Below are positions 46,794 through 54,856 of a stretch of 64,000 bases of DNA, one piece after another (within the stretch, counting starts at the first letter, position 1; each line of letters begins with the position of its first letter). The stretch covers positions 124,001 to 188,000 of the forward strand of contig CALCJK010000003.1 of assembly GCA_937967455.1 (NCBI GenBank), written 5' to 3'. The notes below the pieces were generated by a model. The model had not been told where the DNA came from. It did not search any database and was given only the letters and a program-made list of their open reading frames with translations. The DNA comes from an uncultured bacterium (GTDB lineage Bacteria > Bacteroidota > Ignavibacteria > UBA10030 > BY39). The translations under genes were made by a program, and so were the position numbers.

Positions 46794-47342
46794 TTTGTCT
46801 TCAGCAAAGTAGTAGTTTCTAAATATAGTAACGGTATTTTAAACGCAAAGGTACTGGTTCTGAATCAAAATTATGAACCAATTAGTATATGTAATGTAAA
46901 AAAGGCAATTATTTTACTTTTTTTAGGGAAAGCCGAATTAATTGAAGCGAAGGATGGAAAGAAAATTCGCTCTCAAAGTATACAGTTGCCTTTCCCGAGT
47001 ATAATCCGACTTGGTGTATACGTTCATATACCGTATCAGAGAGTAATTCTTTCCAGGAAAAATATTATGCGCAGGGATGGGTATAGATGTCAGTATTGCG
47101 GTGCATCAGGTGGAAATTTGACGATTGATCACATCATTCCTCGATCTCAAGGTGGTGAGGATACCTGGGAGAATTTAGTAACTGCCTGTGTAACTTGTAA
47201 TAATAAGAAAAATGATCGCCGGCCTGAGGAAGCAAATATGAAGTTGCTTAAGCAACCACGAAAACCAAATCATATTACATTTATAAAGCACAGTATAAAT
47301 AAAATTGATGAACGCTGGAAACCATATCTATTTCTAAATTAA
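46794..47342 (+). CDS. HNH endonuclease, start codon unclear
   Basis: The frame is open from 46794 and encodes VLVLNQNYEPISICNVKKA, GKAELIEAKDG and LPFPSIIRLGVYVHIPY, which is the usual N-terminal half of Bacteroidota-type HNH proteins. The nuclease part has CQYCG, IDHIIPRSQGG, ENLVTACVTCNNKK with the HNH residues and two zinc-binding CxxC pairs. No ATG, GTG or TTG occurs in frame before TTG 46986, which would cut off the conserved half. ATG 46785 is in frame but is followed two codons later by TGA. The true start is unresolved; the listed start is just the first open codon. Confidence 0.75.
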   Translation, partial: FVFSKVVVSKYSNGILNAKVLVLNQNYEPISICNVKKAIILLFLGKAELIEAKDGKKIRSQSIQLPFPSIIRLGVYVHIPYQRVILSRKNIMRRDGYRCQYCGASGGNLTIDHIIPRSQGGEDTWENLVTACVTCNNKKNDRRPEEANMKLLKQPRKPNHITFIKHSINKIDERWKPYLFLN

Positions 47343-47354
47343 ATCTTAGTATCA

Positions 47355-48338
47355 ATGAGTAAGAAAAAAAGAATATTAAGTGGGATGAGACCCACAGGAA
47401 AATTGCATCTTGGACATTTGGTAGGAGCATTAGAAAATTGGGTAAAATTACAGGATGAATATCAGAATTTTCACCTGATTGCTGATTATCACGCGCTCAC
47501 TACTGATCTGGATTCAAATAGTATATATCAAAATTCTATTGAGATGTTAATTGACTGGCTTGCAGCTGGTCTTGATCCAGAAAAAAGCCCGATGTTTCGC
47601 CAATCTCAAATTAAGGAACATTGTGAATTACATTTAATTTTTTCTATGCTCATAACTTCAGCGCGACTTGAAAGAAATCCGACACTTAAAGATCAAATAA
47701 GGGATCTAAATATTGAGAATGTTACTTACGGTCACCTTGGATATCCTGTACTTCAGGCGGCAGATATTTTACTTTACAAAGGTGAATATGTTCCAGTTGG
47801 GGAAGATCAAGTCCCTCACATTGAAATAACTCGAGAGATTGCCAGAAGATTTAATCAACAATATGGTAATTTGTTTCCTGAACCAGAACCTCTGTTAACC
47901 AAGTTCGCTCGATTACCAGGTTTAGATGGTAATCAAAAAATGTCCAAATCAGCTGGTAACACAATCTTGATGTCTGATGATTCGCAAACAATTAAAAATA
48001 AACTCCGTGGTGCTGTAACAGATCCACAAAAAATTCGAAAAGGTGATCCTGGTAGACCTGAAATATGTCTTGTTTATACATATCATCAAAAATTTAATCC
48101 AGAAGAAACTCAAAATATAGAAGAAGGTTGCAGAAGCGGTGCACTTGGTTGTGTAGAATGTAAATTGAAATGTTCAGAAAAAATTATCTCATATCTTTCA
48201 CCTATACAGGAAAAAAGAAAATATTTTGAAAATAATCCAGATATTGTTCTGGATATTCTCAGAGATGGTGAGTTAAAGGCTCATCAAATTGCAACACAAA
48301 CAATGAGTGAAGTACACTCATTAATGAAATTTGGTTAA
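47355..48338 (+). CDS. trpS: Tryptophanyl-tRNA synthetase
   Basis: A 327-residue class I synthetase. The HIGH-type motif is KLHLGHLVGAL near residue 17 and the KMSKS motif is KMSKSAGN near residue 197. SGMRPTGKLHLGH, ADYHALTTD and LGYPVLQAADILLYK are specific for TrpS. Length is normal. It lies 12 bp after the HNH gene. Confidence 0.96.
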   Translation: MSKKKRILSGMRPTGKLHLGHLVGALENWVKLQDEYQNFHLIADYHALTTDLDSNSIYQNSIEMLIDWLAAGLDPEKSPMFRQSQIKEHCELHLIFSMLITSARLERNPTLKDQIRDLNIENVTYGHLGYPVLQAADILLYKGEYVPVGEDQVPHIEITREIARRFNQQYGNLFPEPEPLLTKFARLPGLDGNQKMSKSAGNTILMSDDSQTIKNKLRGAVTDPQKIRKGDPGRPEICLVYTYHQKFNPEETQNIEEGCRSGALGCVECKLKCSEKIISYLSPIQEKRKYFENNPDIVLDILRDGELKAHQIATQTMSEVHSLMKFG

Positions 48339-48341
48339 TAA

Positions 48342-49493
48342 ATGAGATGTTTTTGGATAATATTGCTGGCATTTTTCTTACAAAGTTGTAAAGAGCCTGT
48401 ATCGAATGATTCAAAGAAACCTCCTAAAAATGTTTTTCCACCAATCGCTATAATTCAAAACCCTATAAATGGTGTAACTGTTTTTGATAGCACAATAATT
48501 AGAGGATTGATCCTCTACAGAGGAAATAGAAATGTAGATTTGTTCATTGATAAACAGCTTAAACTCTCTACTAAATCAGATACAATTACATATAAATGGA
48601 TTGTAAGAGATTATCCTAAATATTCAATCCACACAATAATACTTTATGTTTATGGTGAGTCGGAAACGGATTCGCTTGAATCAATTGCAACAGCAACAGT
48701 TAAAGTTTCACATTCGATGATCACATTCTCATCAAATGCAGATGGAGATTATGGAATTTATATTGTAAATGATGATGGCTCTCAACTTACAAGGCTTCCA
48801 TATATAAATAAGCCCGCATTTTATCCCATATGGTCAGAATATGGGGATAGAATCGCCTATTTAAATAAATTATCGGAACAGAACAATATTTACATATATC
48901 GATTGACCGATAGTACTCAAAAATTGATTTACACATCAAATAATAATATTCAAGACCTTAGATGGCTATATCCACAAAACAAAATTGCATTTGTAGAAGC
49001 AGGTAATCTTGTAACGATTGATACTTCAGGTCAGAATAAACAAACATTGTTTTATTCATATCCAAGTCGATATCCATCAATTGGAAAAGGTAAAGAAATA
49101 TTTTTTAATTACACAGCAATTAATTTTAATTATGTAGCAGTTATTGATTCAAACTATGATATTCGCAATGTAACTTTAGAAGGTTCGTCAGGTCAATATG
49201 TTCAACCAGTTTATCGCCCTGGAACGAATTATGTATATTTTCTGAATAATCAAACATCTCAATTAAATTATGGTATACTAAGAGTGGCATCTGGATCTTG
49301 GAGTATTTCTAATTTAAATTCAATTTCATTAACAGTAGATACAACAGGCTACGATTTTTCGCCAAATGGAAAATTAATTGTTTTTATAAATAAAAATACT
49401 AAATCGCTTTCGATTGCGAGTTATTCGGGTAGCAATGTTAATCAAATTTTTCAGACCGGTGTGTGTTTACATCCATCTTGGTCGAAGAAATAA
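48342..49493 (+). CDS. Lipoprotein with WD40-like (TolB-type) beta propeller
   Basis: A 383-residue exported protein. The lipobox LQSC places the acylated cysteine at residue 16. After an Ig-like N-terminal part (about 30-130) come repeats with motifs such as NADGDYGIYIVNDDGSQLTRL and FYPIWSEYGDRIAYL that are typical of PD40/TolB propellers. No enzyme motif is visible. It probably sits on the outer or inner membrane surface. Confidence 0.82.
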   Translation: MRCFWIILLAFFLQSCKEPVSNDSKKPPKNVFPPIAIIQNPINGVTVFDSTIIRGLILYRGNRNVDLFIDKQLKLSTKSDTITYKWIVRDYPKYSIHTIILYVYGESETDSLESIATATVKVSHSMITFSSNADGDYGIYIVNDDGSQLTRLPYINKPAFYPIWSEYGDRIAYLNKLSEQNNIYIYRLTDSTQKLIYTSNNNIQDLRWLYPQNKIAFVEAGNLVTIDTSGQNKQTLFYSYPSRYPSIGKGKEIFFNYTAINFNYVAVIDSNYDIRNVTLEGSSGQYVQPVYRPGTNYVYFLNNQTSQLNYGILRVASGSWSISNLNSISLTVDTTGYDFSPNGKLIVFINKNTKSLSIASYSGSNVNQIFQTGVCLHPSWSKK

Positions 49494-49499
49494 ATCATT

Positions 49500-50246
49500 A
49501 TGAATTATAAAGTAAGATTGCAACAATTTGAAGGACCTCTTGATTTGTTGCTTTTTTTTATAAAGAGGGATGAACTGGATATCAGAGATATTCCTATTTC
49601 AAAGATAACTAAAGAATTTTTAGATTATATTAATTATCTTCAGGAACTTGACCTCGAGGTAGCTGGCGATTTTATTGTTATGGCTGCTGAGTTAATGCAA
49701 ATAAAAGTGAAAATGTTATTACCAAGGGAAACAGAAAATGTGGAAGCTGAAGATCCAAGAGCTGAATTAGTAAGAAGATTACTTGAATACAAGAGATTTA
49801 AGGAAATAACTGAGAAGCTTTCAGAATTGGAAGCAGAGCAAAAAAAACTTTTCTTCCGTAAAGCGTTTCATCACGATCCAAAAACTATTACTCTTGAAGA
49901 TCAAGAAGAAAGCTTGAAAGATATCACAATGTTTAAACTAATAACTGCGTTTAAGCGGGCAATGGATCGTGCTCCTAAAAAGATATATCATGATATTGAA
50001 TTTATTAATGTTACATTGGAAGAACAAATGAGTTATATAGTAGATTTCTTTCGAGCAAGAGATGAAGGGTCGTTTATTGAATTGATTTCACCAATGACAG
50101 AAAAAATTCGTATAATAGTAACAATTATAGCATTACTGGAACTTATTAAATCTCATATTGTTGGTATTAAACCCAGAGCTGATGATGAAGATGATTTCAT
50201 TATATATAAGATAAAAAATAGTGATATCGAGTATGGAACAATTTGA
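49500..50246 (+). CDS. scpA: Segregation and condensation protein A
   Basis: A 248-residue kleisin that bridges the SMC heads. The N-terminal RLQQFEGPLDLLLFFIKRDE and DIRDIPISKITKEFLDYI are diagnostic, and the C-terminal winged-helix part includes VTIIALLELIKSHIVG. It overlaps scpB, as is usual for this pair. Confidence 0.94.
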   Translation: MNYKVRLQQFEGPLDLLLFFIKRDELDIRDIPISKITKEFLDYINYLQELDLEVAGDFIVMAAELMQIKVKMLLPRETENVEAEDPRAELVRRLLEYKRFKEITEKLSELEAEQKKLFFRKAFHHDPKTITLEDQEESLKDITMFKLITAFKRAMDRAPKKIYHDIEFINVTLEEQMSYIVDFFRARDEGSFIELISPMTEKIRIIVTIIALLELIKSHIVGIKPRADDEDDFIIYKIKNSDIEYGTI

Positions 50247-50907
50247 AAAAAATAGAATAATTGAAGCGTTAATATTTGCTTCGGATGAACCTCTATCCTT
50301 GAAAGATATTGTTGAAATTTTAAAAAGTTCGGAAGAAACTCATCTTAGGATCAAAATAACTGAAGATGAAGTGTTGTCGATAATTCGAGAATTGAACAAG
50401 GAATATGTAGATACAAACAGAGCATTTCGCATCATTCAGGCAGCTGGAGGTTTCCAATTTGCTACACTTCCGGATTTTGCTATTTGGTTAGGACTAATGG
50501 CAAAGGAAAAATCGAAGCGTAAATTATCACAATCTGCACTCGAAACTTTAGCAGTGATTGCATATAAGCAACCAGTAACTAAACCAGAGATAGAAGCAAT
50601 CAGAGGTGTAAACGTAGATTATATGCTAAATGCACTTTTAGAACGAGATTTGATAACAATTGTAGGGCGAGCAGCAACTCCAGGCAGGCCACTTTTATAC
50701 GGGACTACAAAGACCTTTTTAAAACATTTTGGTATAAACGATTTAATTGATCTCCCAAAACCTCGTGAAATTGAGGAAATATTAAACGATAACAGCTTCG
50801 AAGTGGAAAAAGAATTATTTAAACGAATGAATAAAAATCAACCCACAACAGAAGAAAATAACGGAGAATCAAACCAGAATACTCCAGAAAATGAAAAGAC
50901 ACAATAA
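50233..50907 (+). CDS. scpB: Segregation and condensation protein B
   Basis: About 224 residues with two winged-helix domains; LIFASDEPLSLKDIVEIL opens the first, and ALETLAVIAYKQPVTKPEIEAIRGV is the diagnostic core of the second. The frame can start at GTG 50221, but ATG 50233 (MEQFEKNRIIEAL) matches the family N terminus. The C-terminal tail is rich in Asn, Glu and Thr. It overlaps both neighbours. Confidence 0.94.
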   Translation: MEQFEKNRIIEALIFASDEPLSLKDIVEILKSSEETHLRIKITEDEVLSIIRELNKEYVDTNRAFRIIQAAGGFQFATLPDFAIWLGLMAKEKSKRKLSQSALETLAVIAYKQPVTKPEIEAIRGVNVDYMLNALLERDLITIVGRAATPGRPLLYGTTKTFLKHFGINDLIDLPKPREIEEILNDNSFEVEKELFKRMNKNQPTTEENNGESNQNTPENEKTQ

Positions 50908-51634
50908 TTTTGACCAATTAGTTAGACTCAACAAATACATTGCAGAATGCGGCATCTCGTCCAGAAGGAAAGCTGATGAATTGATAAAAAGTGGAAGAGT
51001 TGAGATTAATGGGAAAATATGCAGAGAGTTAGGCATTAAAATAAATCCACAAAAAGATAAAATTTTTGTAGATGGTAAACAAGTTCTTAAACTTGATGAA
51101 CCAGTTTATATTGTATTTAATAAGCCTAAAGATTGCATAACAACAACAAAAGATGAAAAAGGAAGAATATCCGTTTTGGATTATGTAAAGATAAGGCAAA
51201 GAATTTTTCCAATTGGTAGACTTGATCGGGATACTACTGGTGTATTACTTTTAACAAATGATGGTGATTTCGCAAATATGCTAATGCATCCAAGATATGA
51301 AATTCAAAAATCTTATAAAGTTACGCTAGAGCAACCAATCAAACCTGAGGATGTTTTTAAGTTGACCAAAGGAATAAAACTTTCTGATGGAGTGACTCAA
51401 CCAGCGGAAGTTTATGTTATTCCAAATAGTAAAAATAAAGAGGTAGGAATAATTATCCATGAAGGCAAAAACAGGCAAATCCGTAGAATGTTTGAATCAC
51501 TCGGATATGAGATAAAAAAACTTGATAGAATTGCTTATGGCCATATTACAACTGAAGGATTAAAAAGAGGACAGTGGCGCCACCTCACCCGAAAAGAAAT
51601 TGAATATTTTAAAAAATTATTTAAAGGAGATTAA
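50891..51634 (+). CDS. 23S rRNA pseudouridine synthase, RluB-like
   Basis: The 247-residue protein has an S4 domain (LNKYIAECGISSRRKADELI) and the RsuA-family catalytic domain with the aspartate in PIGRLDRDTTGVLLLTND and the C-terminal GKNRQIRRMFESLGYE. The scpA-scpB-rluB order is widely conserved, which favours RluB over RsuA or RluE. It overlaps scpB by 17 bp. Confidence 0.93.
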   Translation: MKRHNNFDQLVRLNKYIAECGISSRRKADELIKSGRVEINGKICRELGIKINPQKDKIFVDGKQVLKLDEPVYIVFNKPKDCITTTKDEKGRISVLDYVKIRQRIFPIGRLDRDTTGVLLLTNDGDFANMLMHPRYEIQKSYKVTLEQPIKPEDVFKLTKGIKLSDGVTQPAEVYVIPNSKNKEVGIIIHEGKNRQIRRMFESLGYEIKKLDRIAYGHITTEGLKRGQWRHLTRKEIEYFKKLFKGD

Positions 51635-51635
51635 A

Positions 51636-53057
51636 ATGAAACACATCTTATCTTTGTTGATAATATTTTTTATTTTTTGCTCTTCTTATTCTCAAATATC
51701 TTATGATAAGTTTTTTACAAACAAAACGATGAGAGTTGATTATTATCACCATGGGACAAAAAGTTCAGAATCTTTCAGTATCGACAAAATTTATCAAGAG
51801 CCTGAATGGCCAGGTAGCAAGATCAATTTAATTGATACACTTAATCTCGGGGAATATCTTTTTAAAGTATTTGATCTCGAAACCAACCAGATGATTTACT
51901 CGCGTGGGTATTCAACAATTTTTAATGAGTGGCAAACTACAGATGAAGCAAATACGGGTATAGTTAAGACATACCACGAAACAATAAGATTTCCTTTCCC
52001 TAAAAGAAAAATTCAGTTAACTATAAATCGCCGTGATAAACAAATGAGATTTAAAGAAATTTATTCAACGGTGATTGACCCTTCTGATAGCGTAAATATA
52101 AGTAAAGATATTAAAAATTATAATTTTAAAGTTACAAAGTTGATGTACAATGGTTCACCTAACAGTAAAGTAGATATCGTTATCATTGGAGATGGCTATC
52201 GTAAAGAAGAAATGGAAAAATTCAGAAAAGATGCTGAACATCTGAATAATGTCATGTTTAACACATCTCCGTTTAGAGAAAGGAAAAATGACTTCAATGT
52301 ATGGTTGGTCGAAGTTATATCAGAAGATTCAGGTATTGATAAACCGGATATGAATATCTGGAAAAACACAACATTGGGAACAACATACAACTTTTTCGGA
52401 TCTGCCAGATATATTTTAACGGAGGATAACAAGTCTCTAAGGGATGTAATTTCATCAGTACCTTACGATTTTATAAATATTTTGATAAACGATAATCGAT
52501 ATGGTGGTGGAGGAATTTATAATTTGTATACCACTACTTATACAATTACAGATTCACCAGGCAAAGAATGGCAGATTGAGTATGTGTATGTTCATGAATT
52601 TGGACATAGTTTTGGAGGGTTGGGTGATGAATATTATAGTTCACAAGTTTCTTATACTGATTTTTATACAAAAGGTGTAGAACCCTGGGAACCAAATATT
52701 ACTGCACAAACAAAAAAGGAAAACATAAAGTGGAAGCATTTGATTGATTCAGATACGCCAATCCCAACACCCTGGGAGAAAACTGCTTACGATAGTCTCG
52801 AACGAGAACGGGCAAAGCTTGATCGGCTCGCACCTGATTATTATCAAAAAAGAGAACCATTGATTACTCAAGCACAAAATATTTTGAAAAATACAAAATA
52901 TGCTAATAAAGTAGGTGCATTCGAGGGCGCTGGATATATTTCAGAAGGTTTATTCAGACCAGCTATTGATTGCAGAATGTTTTCATTAAGTTTAACTAAC
53001 TTTGATCCAGTGTGCAGTGCATCAATAAGCAAAATTATAGATTTCTACTCTCGGTGA
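51636..53057 (+). CDS. Exported metallopeptidase, family M64 (IgA peptidase-like)
   Basis: The start is ATG 51636, which follows an AAAGGAGA ribosome-binding site and begins a signal peptide (MKHILSLLIIFFIFCSSYSQ). The mature part has an M64 N-terminal beta domain and a catalytic domain with KVDIVIIGDGYRKEEM and the zinc motif HEFGHSFGGLGDEY. Length is about 473 residues. M64 is named after an IgA1-cleaving enzyme of Clostridium, but most members have unknown substrates. It is the first of three exported peptidases in a row. Confidence 0.92.
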   Translation: MKHILSLLIIFFIFCSSYSQISYDKFFTNKTMRVDYYHHGTKSSESFSIDKIYQEPEWPGSKINLIDTLNLGEYLFKVFDLETNQMIYSRGYSTIFNEWQTTDEANTGIVKTYHETIRFPFPKRKIQLTINRRDKQMRFKEIYSTVIDPSDSVNISKDIKNYNFKVTKLMYNGSPNSKVDIVIIGDGYRKEEMEKFRKDAEHLNNVMFNTSPFRERKNDFNVWLVEVISEDSGIDKPDMNIWKNTTLGTTYNFFGSARYILTEDNKSLRDVISSVPYDFINILINDNRYGGGGIYNLYTTTYTITDSPGKEWQIEYVYVHEFGHSFGGLGDEYYSSQVSYTDFYTKGVEPWEPNITAQTKKENIKWKHLIDSDTPIPTPWEKTAYDSLERERAKLDRLAPDYYQKREPLITQAQNILKNTKYANKVGAFEGAGYISEGLFRPAIDCRMFSLSLTNFDPVCSASISKIIDFYSR

Positions 53058-53061
53058 TGTG

Positions 53062-54837
53062 ATGGTGAAAAATCTATTTATTTTCTTTTTTATAACAATT
53101 AACAGTTTGTCTTCACAGGATATTCCGATCGAATGGTTAACTAAAGCTGAAAAATCAAATTTTAAAGAGACATCTAGATACGAAGAGACTATAGATTATT
53201 GCATAAAGCTAAGTAAAAATTCACCATTTGTTCGCTATACAACTTTTGGAAAGAGTGGGGAGAACCGTGATTTACCTTTACTTATTGTATCAAAAGATAA
53301 GTTTTTTGATTCCAAAAAAGCAAGACAAACTTCAAAAGCGATTATTCTAATTCAAAATGGCATTCACGCTGGTGAAATTGAAGGTAAAGATGCCTCATTA
53401 ATGTTATTAAGGGATATTGTAATTGCAAAGAAATATCCAAACATGTTGGATAGTCTGATACTTTTAATTATTCCCATTTATAATGTTGATGGACATGAGA
53501 GATTTGGAAAATATAACAGGATTAATCAGAATGGTCCAGAAGAAATGGGTTGGCGCACCAATGCTACAAATTTAAATTTAAATCGGGATTATATGAAAGC
53601 AGATGCACCAGAAACAAAAGCTTTTCTTAAATTATTCGATTCATGGCTTCCAGATTTCTTTATTGATATACACACAACTAATGGTGCAGATTATCAGTAT
53701 TCATTAACATATTCAATTGAATCACAAGAGAATGTAGCTTTACCTATCAGAAAATGGATCAATGAGAAATTTCTATATAACGTACTCGATAATTTAAATC
53801 AAAAAGGTTATCCAGCCGCTCCTTATATATGGTTAAAAGATAATAAAGATCCATCAAAGGGAATGTATGGTGGAGTTTCTCCTCCGAGATTGTCCAACAC
53901 ATATATACCATTACAAAATCGACCAGCACTTTTAATCGAAACACATATGCTAAAAGATTACAAAACTCGTGTAAGTGCAGTGTATCAATTTCTTTTATCA
54001 ATTTTTGAGAATATTAACTCTAACCTCTCTTCGTTAAAGTTGTCAGTGAAATTGGCAGATGAATTTACTATGAATTCACTTGAGAATCCATTTCCATTAA
54101 GATTTGAAACTTTAAGCGAACCGGATACATTCTTTTTTTTAGGCTACAAATCGGTAGTTGAAAAAAGCGAAATTTCTGGAGCAGAATGGGTTAGATGGAC
54201 GGATGAACCTTTGAATTTAAATATTCCCTGGTATAATAGAATTAAAGCCACATCTTCTATAAGTCCTCCTTTTGCTTATATAATTCCGAAGCAATGGCAG
54301 AGTGCGATTGAAATTTTAAAATATCACGGTATTATGGTAGAAACATTAAAGGAACCGATCGAGGCACAGGTTGAATATTATAAACTAACCAATCCTAAAT
54401 GGCAGGAGAGGCCTTATGAAGGCAGACATCCAGTAAGTTACAATACTGAAAAATACAGTTCGTTTAAGAAGTATCCGGTAGGTACTTATATAATAAGGTT
54501 AAATCAGAGAACAAATCGTATAATTATAAACTTGCTTGAACCTGAAGCTCCAGATGCACTTGTTGCCTGGGGATACTTTAATTCAATATTTGAACAAAAA
54601 GAATATGCTGAAGATTATGTTTTAGAAAAACTTGCAAGAGATATGCTGGCTAATGATGAAAAATTAAAAAAAGAGTTTTATGATAAATTATCAAATGACT
54701 CAACATTTGCAAGTAATCCAAGAGCACGATTGAATTTCTTTTACCAGAGATCCCCTTATTGGGATAACCAGCTTAACATATATCCAATTGTCCGTGCTGT
54801 AAATGAAATAAAAGCAACTACTGAAATTGTAAAATAA
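53062..54837 (+). CDS. Exported zinc carboxypeptidase, family M14
   Basis: About 591 residues with a signal peptide (to about SLSSQ). The M14 zinc ligands are in GIHAGEIEGKDASLML (H-x2-E) and IDIHTTNGADY (His), and LLIETHMLKD includes a candidate for the catalytic Glu. The C-terminal half is long, about 250 residues, without known motifs, as in bacterial M14 proteins annotated in peptidoglycan or peptide breakdown. The start may be GTG 53059 or ATG 53062. It begins 1-4 bp after the M64 stop. Confidence 0.9.
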   Translation: MVKNLFIFFFITINSLSSQDIPIEWLTKAEKSNFKETSRYEETIDYCIKLSKNSPFVRYTTFGKSGENRDLPLLIVSKDKFFDSKKARQTSKAIILIQNGIHAGEIEGKDASLMLLRDIVIAKKYPNMLDSLILLIIPIYNVDGHERFGKYNRINQNGPEEMGWRTNATNLNLNRDYMKADAPETKAFLKLFDSWLPDFFIDIHTTNGADYQYSLTYSIESQENVALPIRKWINEKFLYNVLDNLNQKGYPAAPYIWLKDNKDPSKGMYGGVSPPRLSNTYIPLQNRPALLIETHMLKDYKTRVSAVYQFLLSIFENINSNLSSLKLSVKLADEFTMNSLENPFPLRFETLSEPDTFFFLGYKSVVEKSEISGAEWVRWTDEPLNLNIPWYNRIKATSSISPPFAYIIPKQWQSAIEILKYHGIMVETLKEPIEAQVEYYKLTNPKWQERPYEGRHPVSYNTEKYSSFKKYPVGTYIIRLNQRTNRIIINLLEPEAPDALVAWGYFNSIFEQKEYAEDYVLEKLARDMLANDEKLKKEFYDKLSNDSTFASNPRARLNFFYQRSPYWDNQLNIYPIVRAVNEIKATTEIVK

Positions 54838-54856
54838 AAATGTGAGAATAAACTTT

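Noticed and set aside
46986-47342. HNH gene starting at TTG 46986 as a complete 118-residue protein
   Set aside because: The conserved N-terminal half (QNYEPIS, GKAELIE) is encoded in the same open frame upstream of it, so the TTG is internal.
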